Positions 45,968 through 55,049 of a DNA stretch of 64,000 nt are shown here, piece by piece. Location of the stretch: NCBI GenBank assembly GCA_023450835.1, contig JAEXGM010000269.1, positions 35,862-99,861 of the forward strand, written 5' to 3'. The DNA comes from Bacillota bacterium (GTDB lineage: Bacteria > Bacillota > Clostridia > Lachnospirales > Lachnospiraceae). Both the position numbers and the translations under genes were made by a program. Each line of letters starts with the position of its first letter. The stretch's first letter is position 1. The notes beneath the pieces are model-generated. The model made no database searches. It was not told the DNA's origin and saw only the letters and a program-made list of their open reading frames with translations.

Positions 45968-46156
45968 GTCTTGGCAGAAGGATAAGAGCAGAATTCTGGT
46001 CATAAGACTTGGCAGAATATAAGCGTGGAATTCTGGTCATAAGACTTGGCAGAATAACAAGCGTAGAATTCTGGTCATAGGTCTTGGCAGAATAATAAGC
46101 GTAGAATTCTGGCTTATAAGTCTTGTTAGAACAATGAAAGCAAAATGCGGCTTATT
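45966..46156 (+). repeat. Five-unit tandem repeat, unit 37-39 bp
   Basis: Units start at 45966, 46004, 46041, 46079 and 46118. Each begins with a version of AAGTCTTGGCAGAA, then AAGCGTAGAATTCTGG and a CATA or TTATA end. The fifth is the most diverged. The array fills the gap between the symporter stop and the surface-protein start and contains no spacer of non-repeated DNA, so it is not a CRISPR. Confidence 0.92.
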
Positions 46157-46188
46157 AATTCTGGAGAATGAAAGGAGAACGAAATCAA

Positions 46189-47424
46189 ATGGCGAATGAC
46201 TTCAAGGTTAGAAGATTGGATAAGAATAAAATATATAAAATTGTTTTTTCTGCTTTGCTCATATTGGGATTGGTGTTTGTAGTACCGGGTGGTTTTTATA
46301 AGGTCTTGGCAGCTCCTTTGGAGGACTGTGATTTAGATGGGTATGATGATGCCACAGGAGTTCCTGTTCCCTGGCCCGGCTATGATGAAACCAAAGGGGA
46401 TACACCGGAGGGACCGGCAGGAAGCAAAACCCCGGCAGTGACTACTACCCCCGCAGTAACTCCAACCCCTGCGGCAGCAACGAGTGATACAAAGGACAGT
46501 AACTCTGCCGGCGGAACATCGGGAAAGACCGGCAGCGGGGATTCTAAAAGCACGGACAGTACAAAGTCTGATAATAGCGGTAAATCCCAAAGTTCAAAAA
46601 ATGATTCCGGTAAAGCAAGTACTTCCGGTTCAAAGCCAAATAGTACTGCATCTGCCGGTTCCGGTAAAAATACTGCTAAGGCAACGGAAAAGTCAATCGG
46701 AAGTGTTTCTCTTAAGTCGGATACCGACAAGATAAGCAGTTCCACTCCAGGCAGTACTAAAAAAGAAGAGCAGGATAAGAGCTCAGAGACAGCGGATAAG
46801 ACAAAGGATTCTAATAGTAATACAGGTGTAGATGATGCTGACAGCAGTAAAACAGAGAATTCCGTATCGGATGAAAATAGTAGTCAGGAAGCAGTGTCTC
46901 AAAGTGCGGCGGAACAGCCTCAGGTGACTGCTGACAGCAGCACAGAAAGCCCTGATACGGCAGCAGAAGAGATAGAGGAAGCTATTAATACAAAAGGTTC
47001 TCTGGATATCACAGAAGCAGCAGGAAGCATTATACATGCAGGAAGTTCGATAATTATATCCGGCTCCGGCTTTTACAGGGATTTAAAGAATCTGGAGATT
47101 GTAATACAATCAGAGCCCAGACAATTGGGGGTGGTCGAGTCCGCTCAAGATGGTTCCTTTGAGACACAGGTAGATATCCCGAAGGATTTGGCAGAAGGAA
47201 CTCATCATATTGTCGTTCTTTATCAGGGGAATGAAATTACAAGACAGGAGATTACCATTGGCCCCAAGGCAGCCGATAGTTTTTGGCAGGCCCTAACCGT
47301 AGGTTTTACCAGTGATAATCAAGGGTTAATTCCTGGAATTCTGATTCTGGCCGGACTTTTGGTACTTGGAGCAGTGGTACTGGGAGGTAATTTGATATCA
47401 GGTACTATCAAGAAAAAGAGCTGA
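46189..47424 (+). CDS. Ser/Thr-rich cell-surface protein with C-terminal membrane anchor
   Basis: This 411-residue protein has an N-terminal signal or anchor helix (about residues 16-40), then a DCDLDGYDD segment like thrombospondin type-3 calcium loops, a long low-complexity stalk rich in Ser, Thr, Lys, Asp (about 75-260), an Ig-like beta domain (SIIHAGSSIIISGSGFYRD to EITIGPK) and a C-terminal helix with KKKS. No LPXTG motif is present. The start is the ATG at 46189, served by AAAGGAG at 46171-46177; the 46168 ATG lacks a site. The stalk suggests a display or spacer role on the cell surface. Confidence 0.75.
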   Translation: MANDFKVRRLDKNKIYKIVFSALLILGLVFVVPGGFYKVLAAPLEDCDLDGYDDATGVPVPWPGYDETKGDTPEGPAGSKTPAVTTTPAVTPTPAAATSDTKDSNSAGGTSGKTGSGDSKSTDSTKSDNSGKSQSSKNDSGKASTSGSKPNSTASAGSGKNTAKATEKSIGSVSLKSDTDKISSSTPGSTKKEEQDKSSETADKTKDSNSNTGVDDADSSKTENSVSDENSSQEAVSQSAAEQPQVTADSSTESPDTAAEEIEEAINTKGSLDITEAAGSIIHAGSSIIISGSGFYRDLKNLEIVIQSEPRQLGVVESAQDGSFETQVDIPKDLAEGTHHIVVLYQGNEITRQEITIGPKAADSFWQALTVGFTSDNQGLIPGILILAGLLVLGAVVLGGNLISGTIKKKS

Positions 47425-47551
47425 TTCTATATAATGCGTCAGGATATCTTGAGATTAGCAGTAATAACTTAAAAGATGCAGTAAAACTAAAGAGCTGGAA
47501 ATTACATACCGGAGATAATGGAGATAATAACAGAAACGTACAGGCAAGAAC

Positions 47552-47595
47552 AAGGCCATGGATTTCAGATTAATCATACTGAAATCCATGGCCTT
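47552..47595. terminator. Bidirectional terminator
   Basis: Perfect 17-bp arms (AAGGCCATGGATTTCAG and complement) around a 10-base loop lie between the converging surface-protein and zinc-ribbon genes. Confidence 0.9.
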
Positions 47596-47616
47596 TATTT
47601 ATAAAGTATTTAAATA

Positions 47617-48669
47617 TCAGGGTTCTTCTGATTCCTGTTCCTCGAAATGGTCGTTATAATATTCCTCCATTAGACGATCTAAGTACTTATCATCCATTTC
47701 TCCGAATTTTGCAACAACCATAGCCTTCATTTTTTCCATCTGCTGGAGGAATTTCACTTCTTCTGCAGCAGAAGCATCAGCAAAGCTTTCCATCTTTTCT
47801 TTTGTAAGATTGGCATCTAAGTACTCTTGAATGGCATCGGTGATGGAGTTTTCATCGCTGATTTCCTTTTCCACCTGCTTGCTTCTCTGGTAAGTGGTAA
47901 TTCCGATAACAAGAAAGGCAATCAATACGGCACCCATAACGATATAAGAAAGAGCACCGGAGAAAATACTGATGACACCGAAAGCATTCAATAAGAGTAA
48001 TACCAGGCCTGCAATGGAAACAATAATAAAAGAGGAAGCAGAGGAGCTTAAATCTTTATATTGTTCTTCCTTTTTAACATAAGTAGAGGATTCAACTACC
48101 GGAGGTCTTGCACTCTCAAAGATTCCCTGAATCTCTTCCTTCTCAAAAAGCTCTTCCGGAATCTCTTCGTCATAATCGTCATCACTTTCATCGATGATGT
48201 CTGCATCTTCGTAACTGCGTTCTGAGGAAGAATTATCACCTTCATAAGTAGGCTCTTCATAAGCAGCATCCGCATAAACTTCTTCCAGCGCTTCGTCATC
48301 CTTGGATAATTCATTTCTAAAATCCTCAGATTCTGAATCAGGAGAGCCTTTTACGGCGGCAGCTTTTAAGGTCTTTTCGGATTCTACGGCATAAAAAGCA
48401 TCATAGAGCTTCTTTACCTGTTTTTGATCCTTTTTGTCAATTAAGATAACATAGGTTTCATCTTCTTCCTTGAAAGAATAAGAAGCATTCTTAATATTGG
48501 AGTATTCAAGGAACTCTACGAATTTCTTTGCAAAAGCTTCTTTCTTGGTATCTAAAAATTTTACTTGTTCTTCCGTCTTTTCCAGGCTGTCAACTAAGGG
48601 AACACCACAGGTAGCACAGGTGGTGACTCCGTCTACATATTCTGATTTACATTCAGGACACCAGGGCAT
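47617..48669 (-). CDS. Zinc-ribbon membrane protein of unknown function
   Basis: This 350-residue protein begins MPWCPECKSEYVDGVTTCATC, a CxxC...CxxC zinc ribbon, then a DUF2007-like alpha/beta part, a strongly acidic linker (about residues 115-185) and two adjacent membrane helices near 215-260, with a charged coiled C-terminal region. The ATG at 48669 is seven bases from AGGAGG; an ATG two codons upstream is too close to that site. Its neighbour in the same direction is tyrS, 49 bases upstream. Confidence 0.7.
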   Translation of the reverse strand: MPWCPECKSEYVDGVTTCATCGVPLVDSLEKTEEQVKFLDTKKEAFAKKFVEFLEYSNIKNASYSFKEEDETYVILIDKKDQKQVKKLYDAFYAVESEKTLKAAAVKGSPDSESEDFRNELSKDDEALEEVYADAAYEEPTYEGDNSSSERSYEDADIIDESDDDYDEEIPEELFEKEEIQGIFESARPPVVESSTYVKKEEQYKDLSSSASSFIIVSIAGLVLLLLNAFGVISIFSGALSYIVMGAVLIAFLVIGITTYQRSKQVEKEISDENSITDAIQEYLDANLTKEKMESFADASAAEEVKFLQQMEKMKAMVVAKFGEMDDKYLDRLMEEYYNDHFEEQESEEP

Positions 48670-48717
48670 AGACATTACCTCCTAAAGAGAATTTTTTTTA
48701 TAAGACTTTTTGATACA

Positions 48718-49953
48718 TTATGCTTCGATTTTGTAGGCATGATATGCTTTCTTGCCCTTGCGGATAAGAAGCATGCCATCTGAATCCATATCAGCAGCAG
48801 TAAATACTTTATCAAATTCTGTAACCTTGACCTCATTTACGGTTACACCGCCCTGCTGGATATTTCTTCTGGCATCGGATCTGGAAGCGGCAAGACCGCC
48901 GTCTACCATAAGGGTAATCAGATCGATTCCCTGAGTAAACTGCTCTTCTTTGTAAAAGGTGGTAGGAATATCTTCGGACTTCATACCGCCGCCGAATAAT
49001 GCTTTGGAGGCTTCTCTGGCTTTGGTAGCTTCTTCTTCACCATGCACAAGCTTTGTAATCTCAAAGGCAAGAACATCCTTTGCATAATTGATTTCCGCAT
49101 CCTGTAAAGCACCAAGCCGTCTTACTTCATCCATAGGAAGGAAAGTAAGCAGACCAAGGCATTCTTCTACTTTAACATCTTCGATATTTCTCCAGTACTG
49201 GTAGAATTCATAAGGTGTGGTCTTGTTAGGATCCAGCCATACAGCACCTTTCATGGATTTACCCATCTTAATACCTTCACTGGTGGTTAAGAGCTTAAAG
49301 GTAAGGCCGTAGGCAGGTTTTTGTTCTTTTCTGCGGATTAAGTCAACACCGCCAAGGATATTGGACCACTGGTCATTTCCGCCAAGCTGCATGGAGCAGC
49401 CATACAGCTGGTTAAGCTTTAAGAAGTCATAGGACTGCATAATCATATAGTTAAATTCGAAGAAGGTAAGACCTTTTTCCATTCGCTGCTTGTAACACTC
49501 AGCAGTAAGCATCTTATTAACGGAAAAATGTACGCCGACTTCTCTTAAGAACTCTACATAATTCAGATTCAGCAGCCAGTCCGCATTATTTGCAATGATA
49601 GCTTTGTCATTGTCAAAGTCAATAAAGTGGGAGAGCTGTTTGTAGAAGCAATCCGCGTTATGCTGGATGGTTTCCTTGGTCATAATGGTTCTCATGTCGG
49701 ATTTTCCGGAAGGGTCACCAATCATGGTCGTACCGCCGCCAAGCAGGGCAATAGGTCTGTGTCCGGCACGCTGCATATGCATCATAGCCATAACTGTTAA
49801 AAAGTGTCCTGCTGTCAAACTGTCTGCCGTAGCATCAAAGCCTATATAAAAGGTTACTTTTTCCTTCCCTAATAATTCTTTTATTTCTTGTTCGTGGGTT
49901 GTTTGTTCAATAAATCCACGTTCCAATAAAATATCATAAACATTCTCTGACAT
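48718..49953 (-). CDS. tyrS: Tyrosyl-tRNA synthetase
   Basis: TyrRS charges tRNA-Tyr. The 411-residue protein shows the class I HIGH-equivalent in SLTAGHFLTV, the tyrosine pocket YMIMQSYDFLKL and GGNDQWSNILGG, the KMGKS version of KMSKS, and a C-terminal S4 domain (SRSDARRNIQQGGVTVN). This is the TyrZ-like subtype with KMGKS. No T-box leader is present: only 57 bases separate it from the AraC gene upstream. Confidence 0.96.
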   Translation of the reverse strand: MSENVYDILLERGFIEQTTHEQEIKELLGKEKVTFYIGFDATADSLTAGHFLTVMAMMHMQRAGHRPIALLGGGTTMIGDPSGKSDMRTIMTKETIQHNADCFYKQLSHFIDFDNDKAIIANNADWLLNLNYVEFLREVGVHFSVNKMLTAECYKQRMEKGLTFFEFNYMIMQSYDFLKLNQLYGCSMQLGGNDQWSNILGGVDLIRRKEQKPAYGLTFKLLTTSEGIKMGKSMKGAVWLDPNKTTPYEFYQYWRNIEDVKVEECLGLLTFLPMDEVRRLGALQDAEINYAKDVLAFEITKLVHGEEEATKAREASKALFGGGMKSEDIPTTFYKEEQFTQGIDLITLMVDGGLAASRSDARRNIQQGGVTVNEVKVTEFDKVFTAADMDSDGMLLIRKGKKAYHAYKIEA

Positions 49954-50010
49954 TTTATATTGTCCTCCTTTAAGTAGTTAGAAACATTATATATGAAAAA
50001 AAAGAGTTTT

Positions 50011-50835
50011 TCAATATTTTTGGCGTTGTTGTTTTCTCCATTCTCCGGGAGCTATGCCTGTGGACTTTTTGAAGGCTTTAAAAAAAAGTGAAAGATCGCT
50101 GTAGCCCACAATATTTGCAATATAGGCAAGGGTATAATCTGTGCTGATTAATAATTCCTTTGCCCGGTCTATTCTGACCTGCTGTACGTACTGCCAGGGG
50201 GTCGTTCCTGTGTATTGCTTCATTTTGCGGGTTATATAATCCGGAGTAAAGTGGAACTTCTCCGATAAGCCGCTGCAAACAAAAGGTTTATCGTAATTAA
50301 GGGCAAGATGCTCCATTACTTTGTCAATGAGACCTCTTAAACCTTCGGGCTGTGGATTGGCAGTGGCAAGATGATTCATAACAGTAAGGAACAGGGCTTG
50401 TTTCCCCAGAATATCATTTGCCCTTGACTTAAAAAGAGTATCCAGCCGGTCGATGAAAGGTTTCAGGTAACGCAGGTCAAAATTACCGCGGACAGGCATT
50501 TTAAAACCCGGAGAATCCCAGGCAGGAATCATATTATCCGGAGGTCTTTCCCACAGAGCACCGGAGGCATGAAAATGCAGATAATAATAAACCGGTGCGG
50601 GACTTCCTGTTTTGCCTTCCTGCTTTAATCCGGGGAACTGAATATACCATTCACCGGCACTGACACTGACATCACAGTCATTTTCGGTAAAGTAAAGTGT
50701 ATTTTCAAGCATGATGATTAACACGAAGTAATCGCATACACGCGTGACATGTTTTTCGCCGTCTTCAAAAAAACGATAGCTTCCTGAAGAACATTCCGGC
50801 CATGGGGGAATAGAGATAAACAGCTCATTAATCAT
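50011..50835 (-). CDS. AraC-family transcriptional regulator
   Basis: This 274-residue regulator has an N-terminal cupin-like sensor (SVSAGEWYIQFPG) and a C-terminal double helix-turn-helix (VCSGLSEKFHFTPDYITRKMKQYTG; LAYIANIVGYSDLSLFFKAFKKSTG). The ATG at 50835, with GAGGG upstream, is preferred to the 50979 frame, which would overlap the divergent gene's start. It is transcribed away from the GH127 gene and is the obvious candidate to control it in answer to a plant-derived sugar. Confidence 0.9.
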   Translation of the reverse strand: MINELFISIPPWPECSSGSYRFFEDGEKHVTRVCDYFVLIIMLENTLYFTENDCDVSVSAGEWYIQFPGLKQEGKTGSPAPVYYYLHFHASGALWERPPDNMIPAWDSPGFKMPVRGNFDLRYLKPFIDRLDTLFKSRANDILGKQALFLTVMNHLATANPQPEGLRGLIDKVMEHLALNYDKPFVCSGLSEKFHFTPDYITRKMKQYTGTTPWQYVQQVRIDRAKELLISTDYTLAYIANIVGYSDLSLFFKAFKKSTGIAPGEWRKQQRQKY

Positions 50836-50978
50836 AAAATACCCTCTGTTCGTTTTTTGCATAATAGGAGTATGCTGGTGCAATTGATAATTACGATTAT
50901 ACCAGATAAAATCATAACTGTACATGTACATATGAAAAACACTGATACAGAATTTGAATATATACTGGAGGTAAGGCA

Positions 50979-52850
50979 ATGGTGGAAGGACTAAAAAAGC
51001 TTAAATTTACACCTTTTAATACAAGGGAGATACACCCTGAGGGGTGGCTGTTAAATCAGCTGAAAATACAGGCGGCAGGGCTGTCAGGTAATCTGGATAA
51101 ATTCTGGCCGGATATTAAGGACAGTAAGTGGATAGGGGGTACGGCTGACGGATGGGAGAGGGTCCCTTATTGGCTGGATGGATTTATTCCCTTAGCCTGG
51201 CTCCTGGAAGAGGAAGATATGAAGGCCAGGGCAGTCAGATACATTGACAGCATCATCAGCCAGCAGGAGGAAGATGGCTGGCTTTGTCCGGTAGAAAAGG
51301 AACACCGTAATACCTATGATATGTGGGCTATGCTGCTAATCCTTAAAGTACTTGTAGTATACCAGGATGCCTCAGGGGATGAGAGGATTGAAAAGGTGGT
51401 ATACAAAGCACTGAAAGCTTTCGACTTGCACATCGATGGAAATACTTTATTTAATTGGGCAGGCAGCAGATGGTTCGAGGGGCTTATTCCGATATTCTGG
51501 CTTTATGAAAGAACAGAAGAAGACTGGCTTCTGGATTTGGCGTCCAAGCTTCACACACAGGGCTTTGACTGGCAGTCGTTATTTAAACACTGGCCATACA
51601 GGAAGCCTGATGTGAAAGGCCGTTGGAGCTTCATGAGCCATATAGTCAATAATACGATGATGCTAAAGTCCGGCGCCCTGCTCTGGAGGCTGACAGGCAG
51701 GGAAGAAGACCTGAGCAGTGCTGAAAGTATGATCAGGCTTCTGGATGAATATCATGGCATGGTTACCGGCGTATTTACAGGCGACGAATGTTTGAACGGA
51801 ACAAGTCCGGTGCAGGGTACAGAATTATGCTCGGTGGCAGAGCTTATGTATTCTCTGGAGATTTTATTGTCCATTTCAGGAAATAGCTGCTGGGCAGACA
51901 GGTTGGAGAAGGTCGCTTTCAATGCCTTGCCGGCAACTTTCAGCCCTGATATGTGGACTCACCAATACGACCAGCAGGTAAACCAGGTACAGTGCAGCTA
52001 TCAGGAGAATCCTGTATTTAGCACCAATGGAGGATACTCCCATACCTTTGGACTGGAGCCGAACTTTGGCTGCTGTACTGCAAATTTAAGCCAGCCCTGG
52101 CCCAAATTTGCTTTGTCAACTATGTTCAGAACGGATGATGGGATTGCAGCGGTGACCTATGCTCCCTGCTCCCTGAAAACCGAAATCCGGGATGCCAGGG
52201 TAGAGATAACCATGGATACCAGTTATCCTTTCAGGGATAAAATAGAATTCAGGGTCAAAACTGACCGAGAGGCAGAGTTTGTAATCAATTTAAGGATTCC
52301 CGAATGGACGAAAGAGCCTTTTCTTCAGATTGGAGATGAGAGGATTACGCCAAAGCCCGGAGATTTTTATGAACTTAAATACGTATGGTCAGGTGATACG
52401 AAATTCACGCTCACTTTGCCAATGCCTGTTCAAATTATATCACGTCCGGAAAACCTTTATGCAGTTCAAAGAGGACCGCTTATCTATTCACTGCCTGTCG
52501 GAGAAAAATGGGTGCAGATAAATAAAGATATGCCGGTGCATGAGTTTCCGCATTGTGACTACGAAATATATCCTACGACACCATGGAATTATGGCCTGTG
52601 CATAGAAACAGAAAAACCGGATGATTTCATCCATTTTGAAGAACAGCCCATAGGAGAATTACCTTTTTCCCCTGAAGGGGCTCCGGTTATTGCTATGATA
52701 AAGGGAAGGCAGATTGAATGGCCGCTGGTAGATGGTTCAGCAGCTCCTGTTCCGGCTTCTCCCGTGATTCCCGGTGAAATGGAAGAACTAAAGCTTATTC
52801 CCTATGGATGTACCAATTTAAGGATGACGGAAATGCCAATCGTAAAATGA
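50979..52850 (+). CDS. GH127-family glycoside hydrolase (beta-L-arabinofuranosidase type)
   Basis: This 623-residue protein fits DUF1680/GH127: an alpha/alpha-barrel then a beta-sandwich. Zinc and catalytic positions of this family are matched by Glu and Cys in GTELCSVAELM and by the paired cysteines in NFGCCTANLSQ; one cysteine acts as nucleophile in studied members. No signal peptide is seen, so it would act on imported oligosaccharides released from arabinose-containing plant polymers. No transporter is adjacent. A GGAGGTAAG site precedes the ATG; the divergent AraC gene likely regulates it. Confidence 0.87.
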   Translation: MVEGLKKLKFTPFNTREIHPEGWLLNQLKIQAAGLSGNLDKFWPDIKDSKWIGGTADGWERVPYWLDGFIPLAWLLEEEDMKARAVRYIDSIISQQEEDGWLCPVEKEHRNTYDMWAMLLILKVLVVYQDASGDERIEKVVYKALKAFDLHIDGNTLFNWAGSRWFEGLIPIFWLYERTEEDWLLDLASKLHTQGFDWQSLFKHWPYRKPDVKGRWSFMSHIVNNTMMLKSGALLWRLTGREEDLSSAESMIRLLDEYHGMVTGVFTGDECLNGTSPVQGTELCSVAELMYSLEILLSISGNSCWADRLEKVAFNALPATFSPDMWTHQYDQQVNQVQCSYQENPVFSTNGGYSHTFGLEPNFGCCTANLSQPWPKFALSTMFRTDDGIAAVTYAPCSLKTEIRDARVEITMDTSYPFRDKIEFRVKTDREAEFVINLRIPEWTKEPFLQIGDERITPKPGDFYELKYVWSGDTKFTLTLPMPVQIISRPENLYAVQRGPLIYSLPVGEKWVQINKDMPVHEFPHCDYEIYPTTPWNYGLCIETEKPDDFIHFEEQPIGELPFSPEGAPVIAMIKGRQIEWPLVDGSAAPVPASPVIPGEMEELKLIPYGCTNLRMTEMPIVK

Positions 52851-52880
52851 CTGCTATAAGACAGATAAGAGAAATTAAGA

Positions 52881-52921
52881 AAGCTCTATGTTTCCTGTGG
52901 TTCTTGGGAAACATAGAGCTT
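52881..52921. terminator. Bidirectional terminator
   Basis: Perfect 15-bp arms (AAGCTCTATGTTTCC and complement) around an 11-base loop separate the converging GH127 and folT genes. Confidence 0.9.
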
Positions 52922-52928
52922 AGGTCTG

Positions 52929-53480
52929 TTAATTGGATTTTTTGCCTCTGTTTATGATAACAGGCAAACGGTTAAGTATTACATAGAGCATTGCCACATG
53001 AATGGGGAGCATAATAATGTTCTTGAGCAATCTGTCTGCAAAAAGAGGGATAAAGCCGTTACCCATAAGAATAGATAACCAGTAAGTATTCAGCAGCATA
53101 TCAACGAGTATCACCAGTATGACCTTTGTGATAATGATCCTGCGAAGCGTTGCCTTCTTTTTGTAAAAAGCAAAACCGTAAATCAACCCTGTCAGGATGC
53201 CGCTAAGGGTAAAGCCCGGGAAATATGGTCCTTTTGGTGAGAGGATATAATTCAGTATATCACTCAAGGCACCCATAATACCGCCGACTGCCGGTCCAAA
53301 AAGCATGCTTCCAAGGGCAATAGGCAGATCCGTAAAGCTGATACGGATAATAGAGCCTATCATAATCGTGCCAAAGAGACCGACCACAACACACAATGCC
53401 AAAAGCATGGCGGAAACAAGCAGATTATTCAGATTTTTTAACTCTTTCATAGAGTTTTGTAATGTCTTAAAAAAATGCAT
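52929..53480 (-). CDS. folT: ECF transporter S component for folate (FolT)
   Basis: This 183-residue membrane protein has six helices. The ISFTDLPIALGSMLFGPAVGG segment and LSPKGPYFPGFTLSGILTGLIYG are those of FolT-type S components, which bind folate and dock to a shared EcfA/A'/T module encoded elsewhere. The ATG at 53480 follows GGAGGTAGC. The THF riboswitch directly upstream gives independent support for folate as substrate and predicts repression when reduced folates are plentiful. Confidence 0.93.
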   Translation of the reverse strand: MHFFKTLQNSMKELKNLNNLLVSAMLLALCVVVGLFGTIMIGSIIRISFTDLPIALGSMLFGPAVGGIMGALSDILNYILSPKGPYFPGFTLSGILTGLIYGFAFYKKKATLRRIIITKVILVILVDMLLNTYWLSILMGNGFIPLFADRLLKNIIMLPIHVAMLYVILNRLPVIINRGKKSN

Positions 53481-53547
53481 AGTGCTACCTCCTTTTCTTT
53501 GTTGTCGCAAAAACAAGCGCTACAATTAGAAGGTATGCCCTGCCTTG

Positions 53548-53648
53548 TAGCAGCGGGATGCGAAAATCGTACCGCAAGTTTTACCTTTTCGTTCACCGGA
53601 CAACTCCCCGTTCCGGTGACACTTAACGCACGAAATCCTACTCTGCTA
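53548..53648 (-). ncRNA. Tetrahydrofolate (THF) riboswitch
   Basis: Read on the minus strand, the element begins TAGCAGAGTAGGAT and contains the conserved GCGTTAAGTGT, GTTGTC, ACGAA, GCGGT and GCATCCCGCTGCTA blocks in the order of the folT-type THF riboswitch. P1 is TAGCAG/CTGCTA (53643-53648 with 53548-53553). The two inner hairpins are the CACCGG/CCGGTG arm and the GCGGT-containing arm that build the pseudoknot. It ends 68 bases before the folT start, consistent with control of translation. Confidence 0.94.
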
Positions 53649-53669
53649 TATTCGTTTTTGACTAAGGCT

Positions 53670-53698
53670 ACTATAACAGAAATGATAAAAGCAGGCAA
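53670..53698 (-). promoter_or_regulatory. folT promoter
   Basis: On the minus strand TTGCCT (53698-53693) and TATAGT (53675-53670) are 17 bases apart, about 20 bases before the riboswitch P1 stem. Confidence 0.65.
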
Positions 53699-53857
53699 TA
53701 GTAAAATGACAAATAATTTATTTCCGTATTTGTCTTGTGGTTTTATATACTTAAGTTGAAGTTGTTCCATATTTGTTGCATAATGGGAGATAATTCAATA
53801 TTTAACACTTTGGTAATACTTCCTATAAATACAATAAGAGACCTGTGGAGGATTATG

Positions 53858-54346
53858 ATGGCGGAAAAGAATACTGTAAAATTTACCATTCTGGAAGTTG
53901 ATCTGAAAAAGAACGAAGAAGCCTTTGAGCTGCTAGAGGAATTGTCGGATTCGCTTAAAGCCATAACAGGAAACAGCGGAAAAGATTCCTTTTGCTTTGA
54001 AGATATGCAGGAGCCGCGTTCTGTATTTGTTATAGCGAAAGACTGTGAGGGAAAAGCAGTAGGCTGCGGTGCTATTAGGCCTTTTACCGGGGAAATCGCG
54101 GAAGTGAAGAGGATGTATACAAGAATAAAAGGCAAGGGGGTCGGCACAGAGATTCTGTCCTTTCTTGAGATGAAAGCAAAAGCATTAGGATATACTGCGC
54201 TCTGGCTGGAAACACGAAGGATAAATGAAAGGGCTGTCCATTTTTATGAAAGAAACGGTTATCTGATCCGAGAAAATTATGGTAGATATATAGGTAAAAA
54301 AGAAGCAGTTTGTTTTGAAAAAAGACTTGACTCTTCCCTTAGGTAA
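53858..54346 (+). CDS. GNAT-family N-acetyltransferase
   Basis: This 162-residue protein has the GNAT core: VKRMYTRIKGKGVGTEILSF, where RxKGxGxG binds acetyl-CoA, then LWLETRRINERAVHFYERNGY. Acceptor is unknown. A GGAGG at 53847-53851 favours the second of two adjacent ATGs (53858). It is transcribed away from folT; the 53699-53857 stretch between the promoters contains no other gene. Confidence 0.87.
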   Translation: MAEKNTVKFTILEVDLKKNEEAFELLEELSDSLKAITGNSGKDSFCFEDMQEPRSVFVIAKDCEGKAVGCGAIRPFTGEIAEVKRMYTRIKGKGVGTEILSFLEMKAKALGYTALWLETRRINERAVHFYERNGYLIRENYGRYIGKKEAVCFEKRLDSSLR

Positions 54347-54464
54347 GCAGGTATTCTTATAGAAAAGCCGGTGTAAATGAAAAGCTGATTTACATGCATG
54401 TATTTGTTCATGGATATTTCTTGGTACAAACAAAAAGCACGGTGAGAAAACATGGAGGTTTTGT

Positions 54465-54885
54465 ATGGATAACTGTATTAAAATCAGAGAAGTTTCACTA
54501 AAGTATGACATTTCGGCCAGAACACTGCGTTATTATGAGGACATGGGGCGGCTGCCAGAGCGGTGAAGTTTGTGATAAAGATTCTGTAGTGACAGCAGAT
54601 ATTAATTTAGAGGACAGCCACAGACAATCTACTGGCGGCTATGAGATTATTGACTTTGAAGGCGGGCTTTACGCAGCAGCTATATCAGTGGACGGAGACG
54701 ATGATATTAACGGAAGAGTCTTTGAAGGAGTACAAAAGTGGCTGGAAACCAGCGGATTTGAAATGGATGAGCGTACCGGTCATCGTACCATGTGCCATAT
54801 GATAGTTACTGATAATATCGGAAAAGGCCTTGGATACGACCAGTTGGATATTTATATTCCCATTAAATTGCGCAGTGCAATGTAG
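54465..54885 (+). pseudogene. MerR-family regulator with internal deletion
   Basis: An ATG at 54465 with GGAGG starts MDNCIKIREVSLKYDISART and reads LRYYEDMGRL, the first part of a MerR helix-turn-helix, but stops at 54566 after 33 codons. Another frame downstream carries a GyrI-like effector domain with HRQSTGGYEIIDFEGGLYAA and ends LDIYIPIKL. The rest of the DNA-binding domain and the coiled linker are missing and the frame has shifted, consistent with one deletion. The BmrR/GyrI-type regulator is therefore probably inactive. Confidence 0.8.
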
Positions 54886-55049
54886 AAACCGGTTGTTAAT
54901 TAAAAGCATTCTTATGTTAGAGTAAAATGTTGAATTTCAGGCATAACCAGGCCTTAAGCAGGAATATAATATGCTAGAATTATGTTATAAAGCATATTAA
55001 GAAAAATGGACATGGCGTTTCTATAGAAAGGCATAGAAAGGATGAGGTT

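Noticed and set aside
45966..46156. Possible CRISPR array
   Set aside because: The units follow one another without unique spacers and vary along their length; this is a simple tandem repeat.
49954..50010. T-box leader for tyrS
   Set aside because: Only 57 bases separate tyrS from the upstream gene; there is no T-box sequence or specifier loop.
53475..53759. 94-codon open frame on the plus strand
   Set aside because: It covers the folT promoter and riboswitch on the opposite strand, has no ribosome binding site and no family resemblance.
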